A DNA stretch of 64,000 nt from Granulosicoccus sp. (GCA_023301725.1 JALZUD010000055.1:1-64000), one strand, 5' to 3'; positions 32,237 through 44,064 are shown, counted from the stretch's first letter. The notes: generated by a model from the sequence alone, not told the origin. Numbers and translations: made by a program.

Positions 32237-34096
32237 TTAGCGAAATTGCAACTGGTGCAGCTTGTAGTAATGCGCCTGCTTAGCCAGTAACTCTTTATGG
32301 CTACCGATCTCCACTATTTGTCCTTTGTTCAACACCACAATGCGGTCAGCTTGTTCGATAGTGGACAAGCGATGCGCGATAACCAAGGTGGTGCGACCAA
32401 GCATAAGAGCATCCAAACCTTGTTGCACCTTTCTCTCCGACTCGGTATCCAGCGCAGAGGTTGCTTCGTCAAGGATAAGTATCGGTGCATTTTTTAACAA
32501 CGCCCGAGCTATGGCAACACGCTGCTTTTGCCCACCAGAAAGCATCACCCCATTCTCTCCCACCATGGTGGCGTAACCATCCGGTAAAGAGATAATGAAG
32601 TCGTGCGCATGTGCAGCCTTACACGCTGTATGCAACGTAGCCTCGTCGACGGTTTCGCTGCTCCCGTAGGCAATATTGCTGGCTATCGTGTCATTAAACA
32701 ACATGACATCCTGACTTACTGTGGCAATTCTGCCGCGCAGTGATCGCAATGTGTACTCATCTACAGGCTTGTCGTTGACTCGCATTTCTCCTGAGTCAAG
32801 TTCGTACAAACGGGGTAATAGATTGACCAAAGAGGTTTTTCCACTCCCCGACTCACCCACAAAGGCAACAGTTTCGCCAGCAGCAATACTCAGGGAAATG
32901 TTTTGCAGCACCACAGGTTTGTCTTCGGTGTACCTCAAACAAACGTCACGATATTCGATAGATTGAATACTGGCATCCAGTATGTCCGTGCCATGATCCC
33001 GCTCAGATTCCAGATCAAGAATAGCGAAAAGACTCTCGCCTGCGGCAATGCCTTTTTGAATCTGACTATTTAGCGTAGTCATGCGCTTAAGCGGTGAAAA
33101 TAACAAAAGCATCGCAGTGATGAATGACATAAAACTGCCCACTGAAATACGATCAGCCACATCACCACTGGATGCAATATAAACAATGGTCGCCAAAGCA
33201 AGCGCTACCAGTAACTGCACGATAGGTTCGTTTAATGCCTTAACTACCGTCTCTTTCATATTAAAAGCACGGTTACTTTCATTGGCCAGCTCGAACTGCG
33301 CCATCTCCTCGTCCTGACCACCAAATATCTTGATAACCCGAGCGCCTTCAACTGCTTCCTGAATGACATGACTGACTTCACCCATAGAGCCCTGAATACT
33401 ACGACTGATGGAGCGAAATTTCTTACTGACTCGGGCGACAATTATGACGATAGCCGGACCAATGACCAGAAAGATCAGCGCCAGTTGCCAGCTCTGATAA
33501 AACATAAGACCTAGCAAGCCAATAGCTGTGAGCGAATCACGGACGATAACAGTCAGAGAATTACTTGCTGCATTTGCCACCATTTGACTGTTAAAAGTGA
33601 TGCGCGAAATCAGCTCCCCTGAGGAGGATCTGTCGTAGAAAGCAGTTGGCAAGGTGAGGTATTTTTCAAAGATCTCACCTCTTAATTGCTTGATAACCCG
33701 CCATCCAATCCATGCAATGTAATAGGTAGATGCAAAACCTGCGATACCACGAAGTAGAAAAATACCGATGATCATTAGCGGGATAAATAGAATAGCCGAT
33801 TGATCCTGATCGACAAAACTACCATCGAGCATGGGCTTCATCAAAGCAGCAAAAGCTGTGTCTGTGATGGCGTAACCCAGCATTCCGGCAACCGCAATGG
33901 CAAACTGTTTTTTGTACGGTTTGATGTAAGTGAGCAGCCGGCGATAAGTATCAGCGCCAGAAACACTGACTGGCCCCGCCGATGCGCCATCGGCTGGTGT
34001 GTTAACGCTCACCTTCGCAGATTTGCCCCTTCTATCTCCGGCGCCTGTTTTACCGTCAACTGGGGCAGCTTCCTTCGCACGCTTATCAGCCTTCAT
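32237..34096 (-). CDS. msbA: lipid A export ABC transporter permease/ATP-binding protein
   Basis: 619 aa; TM domain plus GESGSGKTSLVNLLPRLYELDSGEM, LSGGQKQRVAIARALLKNAPILILDEATSALD. Confidence 0.93.
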   Translation of the reverse strand: MKADKRAKEAAPVDGKTGAGDRRGKSAKVSVNTPADGASAGPVSVSGADTYRRLLTYIKPYKKQFAIAVAGMLGYAITDTAFAALMKPMLDGSFVDQDQSAILFIPLMIIGIFLLRGIAGFASTYYIAWIGWRVIKQLRGEIFEKYLTLPTAFYDRSSSGELISRITFNSQMVANAASNSLTVIVRDSLTAIGLLGLMFYQSWQLALIFLVIGPAIVIIVARVSKKFRSISRSIQGSMGEVSHVIQEAVEGARVIKIFGGQDEEMAQFELANESNRAFNMKETVVKALNEPIVQLLVALALATIVYIASSGDVADRISVGSFMSFITAMLLLFSPLKRMTTLNSQIQKGIAAGESLFAILDLESERDHGTDILDASIQSIEYRDVCLRYTEDKPVVLQNISLSIAAGETVAFVGESGSGKTSLVNLLPRLYELDSGEMRVNDKPVDEYTLRSLRGRIATVSQDVMLFNDTIASNIAYGSSETVDEATLHTACKAAHAHDFIISLPDGYATMVGENGVMLSGGQKQRVAIARALLKNAPILILDEATSALDTESERKVQQGLDALMLGRTTLVIAHRLSTIEQADRIVVLNKGQIVEIGSHKELLAKQAHYYKLHQLQFR

Positions 34097-34107
34097 GATT
34101 GATCGTG

Positions 34108-34524
34108 CTATTCAGCAGTTCGAGATGTGGCGATAGTTATATTCAAAATCCCCAGCTGTCCTGATGCATCCATTGCCGTCACAACCGCCTGGTGGGGAAC
34201 CTGTGCATCCGCTCTAATGGTAAGCGGAATATCCCGGCGGCCTTGAGACACCTTATATAATGCGTTTTGCAAGCTGACCAAATCAGACTTAACCACTTCC
34301 TGATCGTCTATAAAAAAACGACCGGCTGCGTTAATCACAATCTCTATTCGTTCCGCTGCAGCTGTTGTTTCTGTTTCGGTTGCCTGCGGAAGTTGTAAGG
34401 ATATTTGCGACTCTTTTTGAAAGGTGGTGGACACCATAAAAAAAATGAGGAGCAGAAACACCACATCGATGAGTGGCGTTAGATTGAGTTCCAGTTCTTC
34501 GCTCTGGGCTCGGGCAAACTTCAT
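34108..34524 (-). CDS. exbD: ExbD/TolR family biopolymer transport protein
   Basis: LNLTPLIDVVFLLLIFFMVSTTF. Confidence 0.92.
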   Translation of the reverse strand: MKFARAQSEELELNLTPLIDVVFLLLIFFMVSTTFQKESQISLQLPQATETETTAAAERIEIVINAAGRFFIDDQEVVKSDLVSLQNALYKVSQGRRDIPLTIRADAQVPHQAVVTAMDASGQLGILNITIATSRTAE

Positions 34525-35150
34525 CGTGCCGCAACCCTGGCAGCCGTCTGGCGCTTCTGCAGCACATCGACAAGCTTCAACGATTCTTTTTCCATATCAA
34601 CAATAAGGCCATCAACCTTGCCCTTAAAATATCGATGAAACATGAGCGCAGGTATAGCGACCATCAATCCACCCGCTGTCGTAATCAATGCTTGCGATAT
34701 TCCACCTGCCAACTGCGCCGGATTTCCGACGCCCACGGTGGTGATGTTGGTAAAGACGCTAATCATACCCACAACTGTTCCGAGCAATCCGATGAGTGGA
34801 GTTACCGCTGCTATGGTGCCAAGCGCGTTCAGGTATCGGGTTAATTCATGAGCTACATGACCGCCCACCTCTTCAATGCTGGCTTTCATGATTTCGCGAT
34901 CCTGGCTTCTGTTTGCAAGCCCTGCAGCCAACACGCGCCCTAATGGGGAGCCCTGCTGAATGTCACGGATTTTGTCATCATCCAGCTGCCGCGTACTTGC
35001 CATGCGCCAAACGTCAGCGACTAGATTATCCGGGATGACCTTTTCTCGACGTAACGAAATGAATCGTTCGCCTACTATAGCCAGCGCAACGATTGAACAG
35101 ATCACAATCGGAACCATCAACCAGCCACCAGCAGTTACTATTTCCCACAC
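34521..35150 (-). CDS. exbB: MotA/TolQ/ExbB proton channel family protein
   Basis: TPLIGLLGTVVGMISVF; GISQALITTAGGLMVAIPALMFHRYF. Confidence 0.92.
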   Translation of the reverse strand: MWEIVTAGGWLMVPIVICSIVALAIVGERFISLRREKVIPDNLVADVWRMASTRQLDDDKIRDIQQGSPLGRVLAAGLANRSQDREIMKASIEEVGGHVAHELTRYLNALGTIAAVTPLIGLLGTVVGMISVFTNITTVGVGNPAQLAGGISQALITTAGGLMVAIPALMFHRYFKGKVDGLIVDMEKESLKLVDVLQKRQTAARVAAR

Positions 35151-37696
35151 AGTTCTTTTCCTTTTTGCGACAGCGCTAGCAGCCGCAACACTAGAGACTG
35201 GTTGGCAAATTGTTGCCAGCAGTCTGGATTAACGATCCCGTGCCAGAAGCGACGGTGTGAATGCCACCAGGTGAGTGGTGGATAGAGCAACCCTGCAGAT
35301 CCTAGAGCAAATGATACAGCTCCGTCGTATCCTGTGACGAATCCATCAGAACCCGATAGGTTATAGCGTAATTTTACATCACTGTGAGGAAAACCAAACC
35401 GGTTACTTGCGCCTGCTGAAAAAACAACGTACTCCGGACGTACTTTGTCTACAAAAGCCTGAGTAGACGAGGTATCACTTCCGTGGTGTGGAGCACTCAG
35501 AATGGTAACTGGAAAGCGCTCCTCACTGCCAAAATTGGACACCAACTGCTTTTCTGCAGCCGCTTCAATATCACCGGTTAACAAGACACGACTTTTACCT
35601 GAATGTGCTAAGAGCACGCACGAACGGTTGTTATCACCCCCTCCGGTCGCAAAATTTGGGTGCAAAAATCCTAAGTTGACCGACCCGAGCGTCCAAGTGA
35701 GCCCGGATTGGCACGATTGAACCGGCACATTAGTCAGTGAGGGCAAATCCTGACTCGTGTAAATATCGATATCAGGATACCGCGCTAATACATCCGACAC
35801 CCCAAAGGCGTGATCCTCGTCGCCGTGTGAAACCACCAGTGTGTCGATGCGACTTCTTCCTGAAGCGTGCAGAAAGGGAACTACAACCGCTTCAAACATG
35901 CTGAGCTGAGGTGAAACTTTGCCACCTGTATCGAACAATAACGTCTCATTACCTGCGAACACCAACACCGCCAATCCCTGCCCGACATCCAGGAAATGCA
36001 CGTCAAAACGATCGCTTGCAGGAGCGTGAGTGTTAAACATCAAAGCTGGGAAAAACAATGGCAGTGCGATGGCGCGAAGCCTCAAACCACGAGGACCGAA
36101 CATAATAGCCAGACCAACAAGGCTTAGTAAAAATGCAACCACTCCAGGTAATACCAACACTATGGAGCTGAGCTGCGTTGCATCCAGCAACTTCAAGAAT
36201 TCCATTAGATAGTGCAATGAGCTCATGGTGAGCGCCAGCAAAGGTAGCGCAAGGCTATCACTGACACTGCTGGCAACAAGTGTCAGTAAAGCCAATGGCA
36301 CAGACACCATTGCAACCCATGGCACGGCAATAAAATTAGCCACAGGCGCCAGCAATGAGCCTGTCTGGAAAAACCACGCACCCACCGGCAACAAAACGAT
36401 CCCAAGCAGGCAGTGCGTACGCACCGTACTACGCAACTGAAAAACACGATACTTCCACCAGCTTCCGGTGTCCTCCATCGGTGCACGAACATGGCCTCGA
36501 TGCAGGTAAATCAGTGTTGCAACGGTGCCAAATGAGAGCCAGAATCCTGCAGACATTGGGCTGAGAATATTGGAGCCTAGTATGACTACCAAGGCGATGC
36601 TCAGTGCCGCCATAGGTGGCAGAAAACGCAATCTCAGAGCCGCCAGTATCCAGACAGCCAACATCAGAACAGCCCTTTGCGTGGGAAGCTCAAAGCCTGC
36701 CAACATCGCATACAGCGTTGCCAACAATAAGCTGCAGGTGAGTAGCCAAATGCGTAGATCCGGCAAAGGCCGCGCAGTAGACGTCAATACCGCTATTCTG
36801 CGCACACCAAGCAACAGTAGTTTGCCTGCCAACAGCACCCAAGCTGCAACCAGTCCTACATGCAATCCCGATATTGCCAATAAATGCGCCGTGCCAGTGG
36901 TGCGCAGCAAGTCCCACTGCTGATCAGTGATACCAGACTTAAAGCCAACAGTAAGTCCCTGCACCAGCCCTAGGTACTCACTACTGTCAGTCGAGGGCGT
37001 GGTCGATAGCTGAGTTGATAGCTGCTGTAATTTTAGCACCACGTTTTGTCGAATCGCACTCAGGGTTTTCTGTCTATCCTGAGACACTCTACGCGCTGTA
37101 AGTCCATCTCTAACGTAGCCTTTTGCGTGAATACCCTTCACTAGCGACCAGGCTACCGCATCAAACCCGCCCGGATTACGTAACGAACCAGGAGGCTTCA
37201 ACCTAACTGTCAATCGCCACAACTCACCAGCAAGTAGTTCGGGAGAGTGCCCGTACCACGATAGCCTGACGCGTTCGGCATTAAGTGGCGACGAGCAAGA
37301 ATCACAAGACACCACCTTTGCGAGGAACGCAAGCCTACGGCCTCGCCTCTCAGGAATGCTATCGATGAGGACAGTCACATCCAGATCGGTTGAGACCTGA
37401 TGGCTAAGAAGCTGGTGACTGGCCAGTGAGTAGAGTGCGAAAAACGTTACACTGATGGCAACCATCACGCCTGCGACAACGACACGCAACTGTCGGAACC
37501 TAAGGCCAAGCAGAACTATTAACACGAGAAAAACGACGCAAACCCAAGTCGAAGGCAACTGACTTAGGTTCACAATACCCAAAACGGCAAATAAGCAGAT
37601 GCATGCGAAAAACCTCATGCAACTAAAACACCGTTTACCGGCACCAACGGTGCAAAGGTATTTAATGGGTGATGTTGAGCAGTCAATATCAGACAA
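35138..37696 (-). CDS. comEC: DNA internalization-related competence protein ComEC/Rec2
   Basis: Competence domain (TGTAHLLAISGLHVGLVAAW) plus C-terminal MBL domain (FLDVGQGLAVLV...VSHGDEDHAFG...LTGDIEAAAEKQL...SAPHHGSDTSS). Confidence 0.93.
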   Translation of the reverse strand: MSDIDCSTSPIKYLCTVGAGKRCFSCMRFFACICLFAVLGIVNLSQLPSTWVCVVFLVLIVLLGLRFRQLRVVVAGVMVAISVTFFALYSLASHQLLSHQVSTDLDVTVLIDSIPERRGRRLAFLAKVVSCDSCSSPLNAERVRLSWYGHSPELLAGELWRLTVRLKPPGSLRNPGGFDAVAWSLVKGIHAKGYVRDGLTARRVSQDRQKTLSAIRQNVVLKLQQLSTQLSTTPSTDSSEYLGLVQGLTVGFKSGITDQQWDLLRTTGTAHLLAISGLHVGLVAAWVLLAGKLLLLGVRRIAVLTSTARPLPDLRIWLLTCSLLLATLYAMLAGFELPTQRAVLMLAVWILAALRLRFLPPMAALSIALVVILGSNILSPMSAGFWLSFGTVATLIYLHRGHVRAPMEDTGSWWKYRVFQLRSTVRTHCLLGIVLLPVGAWFFQTGSLLAPVANFIAVPWVAMVSVPLALLTLVASSVSDSLALPLLALTMSSLHYLMEFLKLLDATQLSSIVLVLPGVVAFLLSLVGLAIMFGPRGLRLRAIALPLFFPALMFNTHAPASDRFDVHFLDVGQGLAVLVFAGNETLLFDTGGKVSPQLSMFEAVVVPFLHASGRSRIDTLVVSHGDEDHAFGVSDVLARYPDIDIYTSQDLPSLTNVPVQSCQSGLTWTLGSVNLGFLHPNFATGGGDNNRSCVLLAHSGKSRVLLTGDIEAAAEKQLVSNFGSEERFPVTILSAPHHGSDTSSTQAFVDKVRPEYVVFSAGASNRFGFPHSDVKLRYNLSGSDGFVTGYDGAVSFALGSAGLLYPPLTWWHSHRRFWHGIVNPDCWQQFANQSLVLRLLALSQKGKELCGK

Positions 37697-37755
37697 CCGC
37701 TAACGGGGACCAAACTTGGGAATGAACCGCTGCCACACAATAGATAGGACCAAAC

Positions 37756-38349
37756 GTGCCAGATAACTGGTTCAAAAGCCGTTTGCCCGATGCAGCCAAG
37801 CTGCGGCACACGCTGCATGAGCAGCTGGGTGGCTCGGGCGAAGAAGAGAAAGGTATCCGGCTTTGGATCCGCAATACTTTCGCTCAGCCCATGGTTTGGC
37901 ACCTCAACCGACGCTCTGTGGCGGGCGGTGTTGCGGTGGGCCTGTTTGTAAGTTGGGTACCTGTGCCTTTGCAGATGCTGCTTGCAGCCGTGCTCGCAGC
38001 GGTATTGCGCGTCCATGTGCCTGTCTCCGTGGTCATGGTGTGGTTCACCAATCCTTTGACCTTTGCCCCCCTACTCTATGCCGCTTGGCGAAGCGGGTCA
38101 ATGATTCTTGGCAAACCAGTCTTTGCCGAGCCATTGAGTTTTAGCACGTACTCTATTCTGGACAAGGCCGGCCAAGCGTGGCCCACCTTGCTCGCGGGCA
38201 TGCTTTTCTGCGCTGCCTTGTCTGCAGTGATCGGGTTTACGGTAACCATGCTGGTCTGGCGCATTCATGCTATTCGCCGCTGGAAACTCAGAAGATCGCG
38301 TCGTGCAGCCGAACGCGCAGCCATTGTCAATTCCGACACCACGGGCTAA
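37756..38349 (+). CDS. DUF2062 domain-containing membrane protein
   Basis: VAGGVAVGLFVSWVPVPLQMLLAAVLAAVLRVHVPVSVVMVWFTNPLTFAPL. Confidence 0.88.
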   Translation: MPDNWFKSRLPDAAKLRHTLHEQLGGSGEEEKGIRLWIRNTFAQPMVWHLNRRSVAGGVAVGLFVSWVPVPLQMLLAAVLAAVLRVHVPVSVVMVWFTNPLTFAPLLYAAWRSGSMILGKPVFAEPLSFSTYSILDKAGQAWPTLLAGMLFCAALSAVIGFTVTMLVWRIHAIRRWKLRRSRRAAERAAIVNSDTTG

Positions 38350-38371
38350 ACACTTACAAGTAGCTCTTTGC

Positions 38372-39100
38372 CTAAGGCGAATCCGCTACCAACTCTCCCC
38401 GAGTCAATTTCAATACCCTGTCCATTCTGGCAGCCAAACGGGTGTCGTGTGTAACCACCAGAAAACTAGTACCTATCTCTTTGTTGAGCTCAAGCATCAG
38501 TTCGTAAACACGCCCTGCTGTCTCTTCATCGAGGTTGCCCGTAGGCTCATCAGCCAGTACCACCGCAGGTTTGGTCACAAGAGCACGAGCAATGGCGGCT
38601 CGCTGTCTTTCACCACCCGATAATTCTGCAGGCTTGTGCGCAAAACGCTCACCCAAACCTACCCTGTCTAGAAGAAACTGGGCTTGTTCTAAAGCCTCAG
38701 CCTTGGGCATACCTCGAATCAGCAGCGGCATACTGACATTTTCTTGGGCTGAAAATTCTGGCAATAAGTGATGAAACTGATACACAAAACCAACCGCCTG
38801 ATTGCGCAATCGACCCCGCTTAACCTGACTCAATTGCGCCATATTCTGGCCTGTGACATGAACCGTGCCTGACGTCGGAGTATCAAGCCCGCCAAGCAAG
38901 TGCAGCAACGTACTCTTGCCGCTACCTGACTGTCCAATAATGGCGACCCGTTCGCCAACGCCTATTTGCAGTGATACATCCTTGAGCACTTCCACACTCA
39001 AGTCACCCTGCTCGTAACGACGACCCAGATTCTGCGCCTGCAGAACCAAGCTAGACTCGGCCGCGGGCTCAGTCGACTGCGATTTATCTAATTTATTCAT
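38372..39100 (-). CDS. lolD: lipoprotein-releasing ABC transporter ATP-binding protein
   Basis: [57 protein letters not shown]; start at MNKLDKSQ. Confidence 0.92.
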   Translation of the reverse strand: MNKLDKSQSTEPAAESSLVLQAQNLGRRYEQGDLSVEVLKDVSLQIGVGERVAIIGQSGSGKSTLLHLLGGLDTPTSGTVHVTGQNMAQLSQVKRGRLRNQAVGFVYQFHHLLPEFSAQENVSMPLLIRGMPKAEALEQAQFLLDRVGLGERFAHKPAELSGGERQRAAIARALVTKPAVVLADEPTGNLDEETAGRVYELMLELNKEIGTSFLVVTHDTRLAARMDRVLKLTRGELVADSP

Positions 39101-40343
39101 AAGCAAGTGCCATGGCAGGGTCTGTTTTGGACGCACGCCATGCCGGATATAGTGTTGCCAGTAACGACAAACCAAATGACATTAGGCCTACTTTAATCAC
39201 ATCGGTTTGGCGTAAGTCTGATGGCATTTCGTCGATGTAATACACTTCTGGATTAAGCACAGGACCGGTAAATTGCTCAATAAACGGCACCACAACATCA
39301 ATATTACTGGCAAGCAAAATACCGCCAGCCAGTCCTGCGACAGTGCCTACCACTCCTATAAGCGTGCCCTGTACAACAAAGATAGACAAGATACTCATGG
39401 GCGAGGCACCCTGTGTACGAAGTATGGCAATGTCAGCTTGTTTGTCCTGAACCAGCATAACCAGCGTAGAAATAATGTTGAACGCCGCCACCGCAACAAT
39501 CATAGAAAGAATAATGAACATCATTGTCTTTTCCATTTTCACCGCCAGAAAATAATTGGCATTCTGTTGTGTCCAATCGCTGACAAAGTAATCAAAGCCG
39601 AGCTCAGAGCGTAGCTCCCGAGCCACAATGGGGGCACGGCCTGTATCCTGCAATTTCAATCGAACACCAGAAAAACCCTCTCCTAGCTTCAGTAGTTTGG
39701 CGCTGTCGCTTGCATGCATAACCGCCAGATTCCGGTCAAACTGAAACATGCCAAAACGAAAAATACCTGTCACGGTGAAGCGTTTGATGCGCGGCACAAA
39801 ACCCATGGGCGTGACGCTGGCCTCGGGAGTGATGACCATGATCCGATCACCTGCGATTGCGCCCAGATAACTGGCTAGATCTGCTCCGAGGAGCATGCCA
39901 AATTCACCGGGTTGCAAGGCAATTTCCAAAGACTCGGTTTGTTCTAGCCGATCGCCCAGCTCCGAAACCTCGGGCTCCTGCTCAGGCAGCACACCGCGAA
40001 TCAATGCACCCGTTGAACGACCTGCGTGCACCAGCATCACCTGCCCCTCCACATAGGGGGCGGCGCCTATGACCTCATCGTTAGTCGCGGCGATATCGGC
40101 CACCGTTTGCCAATCCACTATGGGATCGCCCAATCCAGACACGGTTGCGTGTGAGGAGGCGCCAATGATTCGCTCGCGCATCTCTTTTTCAAAGCCGTTC
40201 ATCACTGAAGTAACCGTAATAAGTGCTGTCACGCCTAGCGCGATGCCCAATATGGAAACCAGAGAAATGAAGGAGATGAAATGATTACGCCGCTTGGCCC
40301 GCGTATAACGCAGTCCTACGAATAGTTCGTATGGTTGAAACAT
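39093..40343 (-). CDS. lolC: lipoprotein-releasing ABC transporter permease LolC/LolE
   Basis: [53 protein letters not shown]. Confidence 0.92.
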   Translation of the reverse strand: MFQPYELFVGLRYTRAKRRNHFISFISLVSILGIALGVTALITVTSVMNGFEKEMRERIIGASSHATVSGLGDPIVDWQTVADIAATNDEVIGAAPYVEGQVMLVHAGRSTGALIRGVLPEQEPEVSELGDRLEQTESLEIALQPGEFGMLLGADLASYLGAIAGDRIMVITPEASVTPMGFVPRIKRFTVTGIFRFGMFQFDRNLAVMHASDSAKLLKLGEGFSGVRLKLQDTGRAPIVARELRSELGFDYFVSDWTQQNANYFLAVKMEKTMMFIILSMIVAVAAFNIISTLVMLVQDKQADIAILRTQGASPMSILSIFVVQGTLIGVVGTVAGLAGGILLASNIDVVVPFIEQFTGPVLNPEVYYIDEMPSDLRQTDVIKVGLMSFGLSLLATLYPAWRASKTDPAMALAYE

Positions 40344-40547
40344 ATCACTGTAGAGCTATGAACAGACCTGAAGGTTCGGCACTTGCGAAAAATATCAAGT
40401 TGCCCATTGATGCTCTAGTGTAGTGAATCAACGCGTATCTATGGGACAATTAGGCCTCTTCGAGGTTAAACCTTTTCGAATCAGTGCCTGCAGCGCGACG
40501 CAGCACACGCATTTGCACCAACTGCCCTAACAAACACAACGTTAGAG

Positions 40548-43500
40548 TTGTGTCACACATATTCACACGAGGATGAGTCCGTAGTGCCAGATACACCTGC
40601 CTTGCTGTTCTCCAACACGATGACCAAAGCCTCTAGATGGGGCAAGCTGTATGGCTCTTCCGAGTCACTAGCTATCGCCGAATATGCCAGCCATCTCGAT
40701 GGCCTGTGCGTGGTCGTCGCACCCAGCACCTCTGAGTTGTTGCAGCTGGAGGTAGAACTTCAGTTTTACGCAGGCTCCAACACCCCCGTGCACGTACTCG
40801 GCGACTGGGAGACCCTCAGCTACGATCGCGTATCACCGCATCAAGACATTATTTCCCAAAGAATACGCACGCTACATTCTTTGGGTACAACCCAAAAAGG
40901 CATTCTATTGCTCACGGCCGCAGCTCTCATGCAGCGCCTGCCACCGCAAAGCTTTCTCGACCAACATGCCTTGCAGATTAAAACGGGCGATATTCTCGAA
41001 CTAACAGAATTTCGAGTGCGCCTGGTTGAGGCTGGGTACCGCTTGGTTACACAAGTGGAAGAACACGGTGAGTTTGCCGTACGCGGCTCCATTCTCGATC
41101 TCTTCCCTATGAGTACAAAGACACCACTGCGTGTGGAATTTCTTGACGATGAAATTGACACCATTCGCACCTTCGATGTCGACACTCAACGCGGGTTGGA
41201 AAAGACCACAAAAATCGAATTACTTCCTGCGCATGAGTTTCCCCTTAACGAGGAAGGAATCGCACTGTTTCGTAAACAATATCGCAACAGCTTTGCCGCA
41301 GAAAGTAAAAACACGTCCATCTATCATGAAGTGAGTGAGGGGCGTGCACCAGCTGGTATTGAGTACTACATGCCGTTGTTCTTCGAAGAAACAACCTCCT
41401 TGTTTGCCTACTTGCCAAAAGCTGTCAGCATAATCATGGTCGATGGTGCCAATGAGGCATTGAAGCAATTTGAAGCCACTACGGCAGATCGCTACGAACA
41501 ACGCAGGCACGATGTGGAACGCCCTATTCTGCCTCCTAATGAAATCTATTTAAGTAATACAGACATTCAAACTCAGTTGGGTGAACTCACAACAGTGCAG
41601 TCGCAGCGCTTCGAGATTCAGGCAAGTGATAGCCAGAACATCAATATTGCCAATGAAGCACCAGGGCTGTTTCCTGTTGAGCCACGCGGCGAACGCCCTA
41701 TGGGTGCCTTGCAGGATTTTCTGGGTAAATTCCCAGGACGCGTGTTGTTTGTCGCCGAATCTACTGGCCGACGTGAAGCGTTATTAGATCAACTGGTTGG
41801 CAATCGTTTAAAACCTGAAACGGTAGGTAGCTGGGCAGAATTTCTCGCTAGTGAACGGCAATTGTGTCTAACCACAGCGGCCATTGATCGCGGCTTGCAA
41901 TTGCCTGAAGCCGGCATTGCCATGATCACCGAAAACCAGTTGGGCTCTGGGCGTATTAAACGACGCGAACGAAAACGTGCAACGCGCGATTCAGAAAGCA
42001 TCATAAGCAACCTTACTGACCTGAATATAGGGGCACCGGTTGTCCACATAGATCATGGCGTTGGTCGGTATCAAGGACTCACTACTCTTACAGTGGGCAA
42101 GGTGAGTAATGAGTACCTGACCATTCACTATGCAGGTGATGACAAGCTCTACGTACCAGTGGCATCACTGCATTTAATCAGTCGCTATGCAGGAGCCAGT
42201 GAAGACAGCGCACCACTGCACAAGCTGGGCACCGACACCTGGCAAAAGGTTCGCAGAAAAGCGGCTGAAAAAGCCTACGATGTAGCCGCTGAATTGTTGG
42301 AGATCCACGCTAGACGCGCGGCAAAAAAAGGCTTTGCATTTCCTAAAAATTCCGACAACTATTCACTATTCAGCGATGCATTTCCGTTCGAGGAAACCCC
42401 TGACCAACTCACCGCTATAGAAGCGGTAGTAGAGGACTTGCGCTCAGCGCAACCCACCGATCGTGTGGTCTGTGGCGATGTGGGCTTTGGTAAAACAGAA
42501 GTTGCCATGCGCGCAGCTTTTGTAGCCGTTGATGGTGGCAAACAGGTGGCCGTGCTAGTGCCCACCACCTTGCTTGCCAAGCAACATCATCAGAATTTCA
42601 TGGATCGCTTCGCCGATTGGCCGGTACAAATAGAAGCCTTGTCACGCTTCGAAACAGCCAAAGAACAAAAAGGCATATTGAAAAAGCTTGAATCAGGCGG
42701 CATTGATATCATCATTGGCACACACAAACTGCTTAGCAAAGATATTCGCTACAACAATTTGGGCTTAGTTATTATTGATGAGGAGCACCGCTTCGGAGTT
42801 CGTCATAAAGAGCACATGAAAGCGCTTCGGTCTGAAGTGGATATTGTTACGCTCACGGCAACACCTATTCCGCGCACCCTGAATATGGGCCTTGCAGGTA
42901 TGCGTGATCTATCAATAATTGCCACACCACCTCAACACCGACACGCCATAAAAACCTTTGTTGGCGAATGGTCTGAGGTACAAATACGCGAGGCCTGTGA
43001 ACGCGAATTATCACGCGGTGGGCAAGTGTATTTTTTACACAATGAAGTGCAGACCATCGAGCGTATTTCAGAAGATCTGGAACGTATCGTACCGGGAGCC
43101 AAGGTGCAGTTCGCACATGGCCAAATGCGAGAAGGTGATCTGGAACAGGTGATGAATGATTTTTATCATCAGCGATTTAATATTCTCGTTGCCACCACCA
43201 TTATTGAAAGTGGCATCGATGTGCCCAGTGCGAATACTATTTTAATTAACCGTGCAGACAAACTAGGGCTAGCGCAATTGCATCAATTGCGTGGTCGTGT
43301 CGGTCGATCACACCACCGTGCTTATGCTTATCTGATTACCCCGCCCAAGGGCTCCATTACCAAAGACGCCGAAAAGCGCTTGCAAGCCATCGAATCCTTG
43401 GAAGATCTTGGCGTAGGCTTTACTCTTGCCACTCACGATCTTGAAATACGTGGAGCTGGCGAGCTTCTCGGTGAAGGGCAAAGTGGTCAGATTCAAGAAA

Positions 43501-44039
43501 TTGGTTTCACCTTGTACAGCGAGCTGCTCAGCCGAGCTGTCAAAGCACTCAAGAGCGGCAAGCTTCCTGATTACGATAAGCCGTTAGCGCAAGGCACAGA
43601 AGTGGATCTCGGTGTGCCTGCCCTGCTGCCATCAGACTACGTACCTGATGTGCATCAACGTTTAATCTTGTATAAGAGAATATCTAATGCACAAGATACC
43701 GAAAAGCTACGTGACTTGAAAATCGAGCTGATTGATCGCTTTGGTTTATTGCCTGAACAAACTGAACGTTTGTTTGATGTCATGCGCTTGCGCTTGCGCA
43801 GTGAAGCAATGGGTATCGAGCGGTTGGAACTTAACCCGGGCGGCGCACGTATTGTATTTTCAACCGACCCGCAGATCGACCCAATGGCGCTTATTCAGAT
43901 CATCCAGAAACATAGCGATATTTACAAGTTTGATGGCAGCAAAGTGCTGCGTGTTATTAAAGCGTTTCAGGAATCAAGTGAAGCGCAAAGCTTTGTTGAT
44001 GAATTATTAGATAAGTTGGTATTGAAGGAAGCTGCTTAA
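40548..44039 (+). CDS. mfd: transcription-repair coupling factor
   Basis: CarD-like domain (GAPVVHIDHGVGRYQGL), helicase motifs VCGDVGFGKTEVAMRAAF, DEEHRFGVRHKE, LTATPIPRTLNM; the exact start (40548 or a downstream GTG/ATG) is uncertain. Confidence 0.95.
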   Translation: MCHTYSHEDESVVPDTPALLFSNTMTKASRWGKLYGSSESLAIAEYASHLDGLCVVVAPSTSELLQLEVELQFYAGSNTPVHVLGDWETLSYDRVSPHQDIISQRIRTLHSLGTTQKGILLLTAAALMQRLPPQSFLDQHALQIKTGDILELTEFRVRLVEAGYRLVTQVEEHGEFAVRGSILDLFPMSTKTPLRVEFLDDEIDTIRTFDVDTQRGLEKTTKIELLPAHEFPLNEEGIALFRKQYRNSFAAESKNTSIYHEVSEGRAPAGIEYYMPLFFEETTSLFAYLPKAVSIIMVDGANEALKQFEATTADRYEQRRHDVERPILPPNEIYLSNTDIQTQLGELTTVQSQRFEIQASDSQNINIANEAPGLFPVEPRGERPMGALQDFLGKFPGRVLFVAESTGRREALLDQLVGNRLKPETVGSWAEFLASERQLCLTTAAIDRGLQLPEAGIAMITENQLGSGRIKRRERKRATRDSESIISNLTDLNIGAPVVHIDHGVGRYQGLTTLTVGKVSNEYLTIHYAGDDKLYVPVASLHLISRYAGASEDSAPLHKLGTDTWQKVRRKAAEKAYDVAAELLEIHARRAAKKGFAFPKNSDNYSLFSDAFPFEETPDQLTAIEAVVEDLRSAQPTDRVVCGDVGFGKTEVAMRAAFVAVDGGKQVAVLVPTTLLAKQHHQNFMDRFADWPVQIEALSRFETAKEQKGILKKLESGGIDIIIGTHKLLSKDIRYNNLGLVIIDEEHRFGVRHKEHMKALRSEVDIVTLTATPIPRTLNMGLAGMRDLSIIATPPQHRHAIKTFVGEWSEVQIREACERELSRGGQVYFLHNEVQTIERISEDLERIVPGAKVQFAHGQMREGDLEQVMNDFYHQRFNILVATTIIESGIDVPSANTILINRADKLGLAQLHQLRGRVGRSHHRAYAYLITPPKGSITKDAEKRLQAIESLEDLGVGFTLATHDLEIRGAGELLGEGQSGQIQEIGFTLYSELLSRAVKALKSGKLPDYDKPLAQGTEVDLGVPALLPSDYVPDVHQRLILYKRISNAQDTEKLRDLKIELIDRFGLLPEQTERLFDVMRLRLRSEAMGIERLELNPGGARIVFSTDPQIDPMALIQIIQKHSDIYKFDGSKVLRVIKAFQESSEAQSFVDELLDKLVLKEAA

Positions 44040-44044
44040 CTATC

Positions 44045-44064
44045 ATTCCCGCCTAGGCGGGAAT
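44045..44064. repeat. perfect 20-bp palindrome ATTCCCGCCTAGGCGGGAAT
   Basis: Read directly, immediately 3' of the mfd stop codon between convergent genes. Confidence 0.85.
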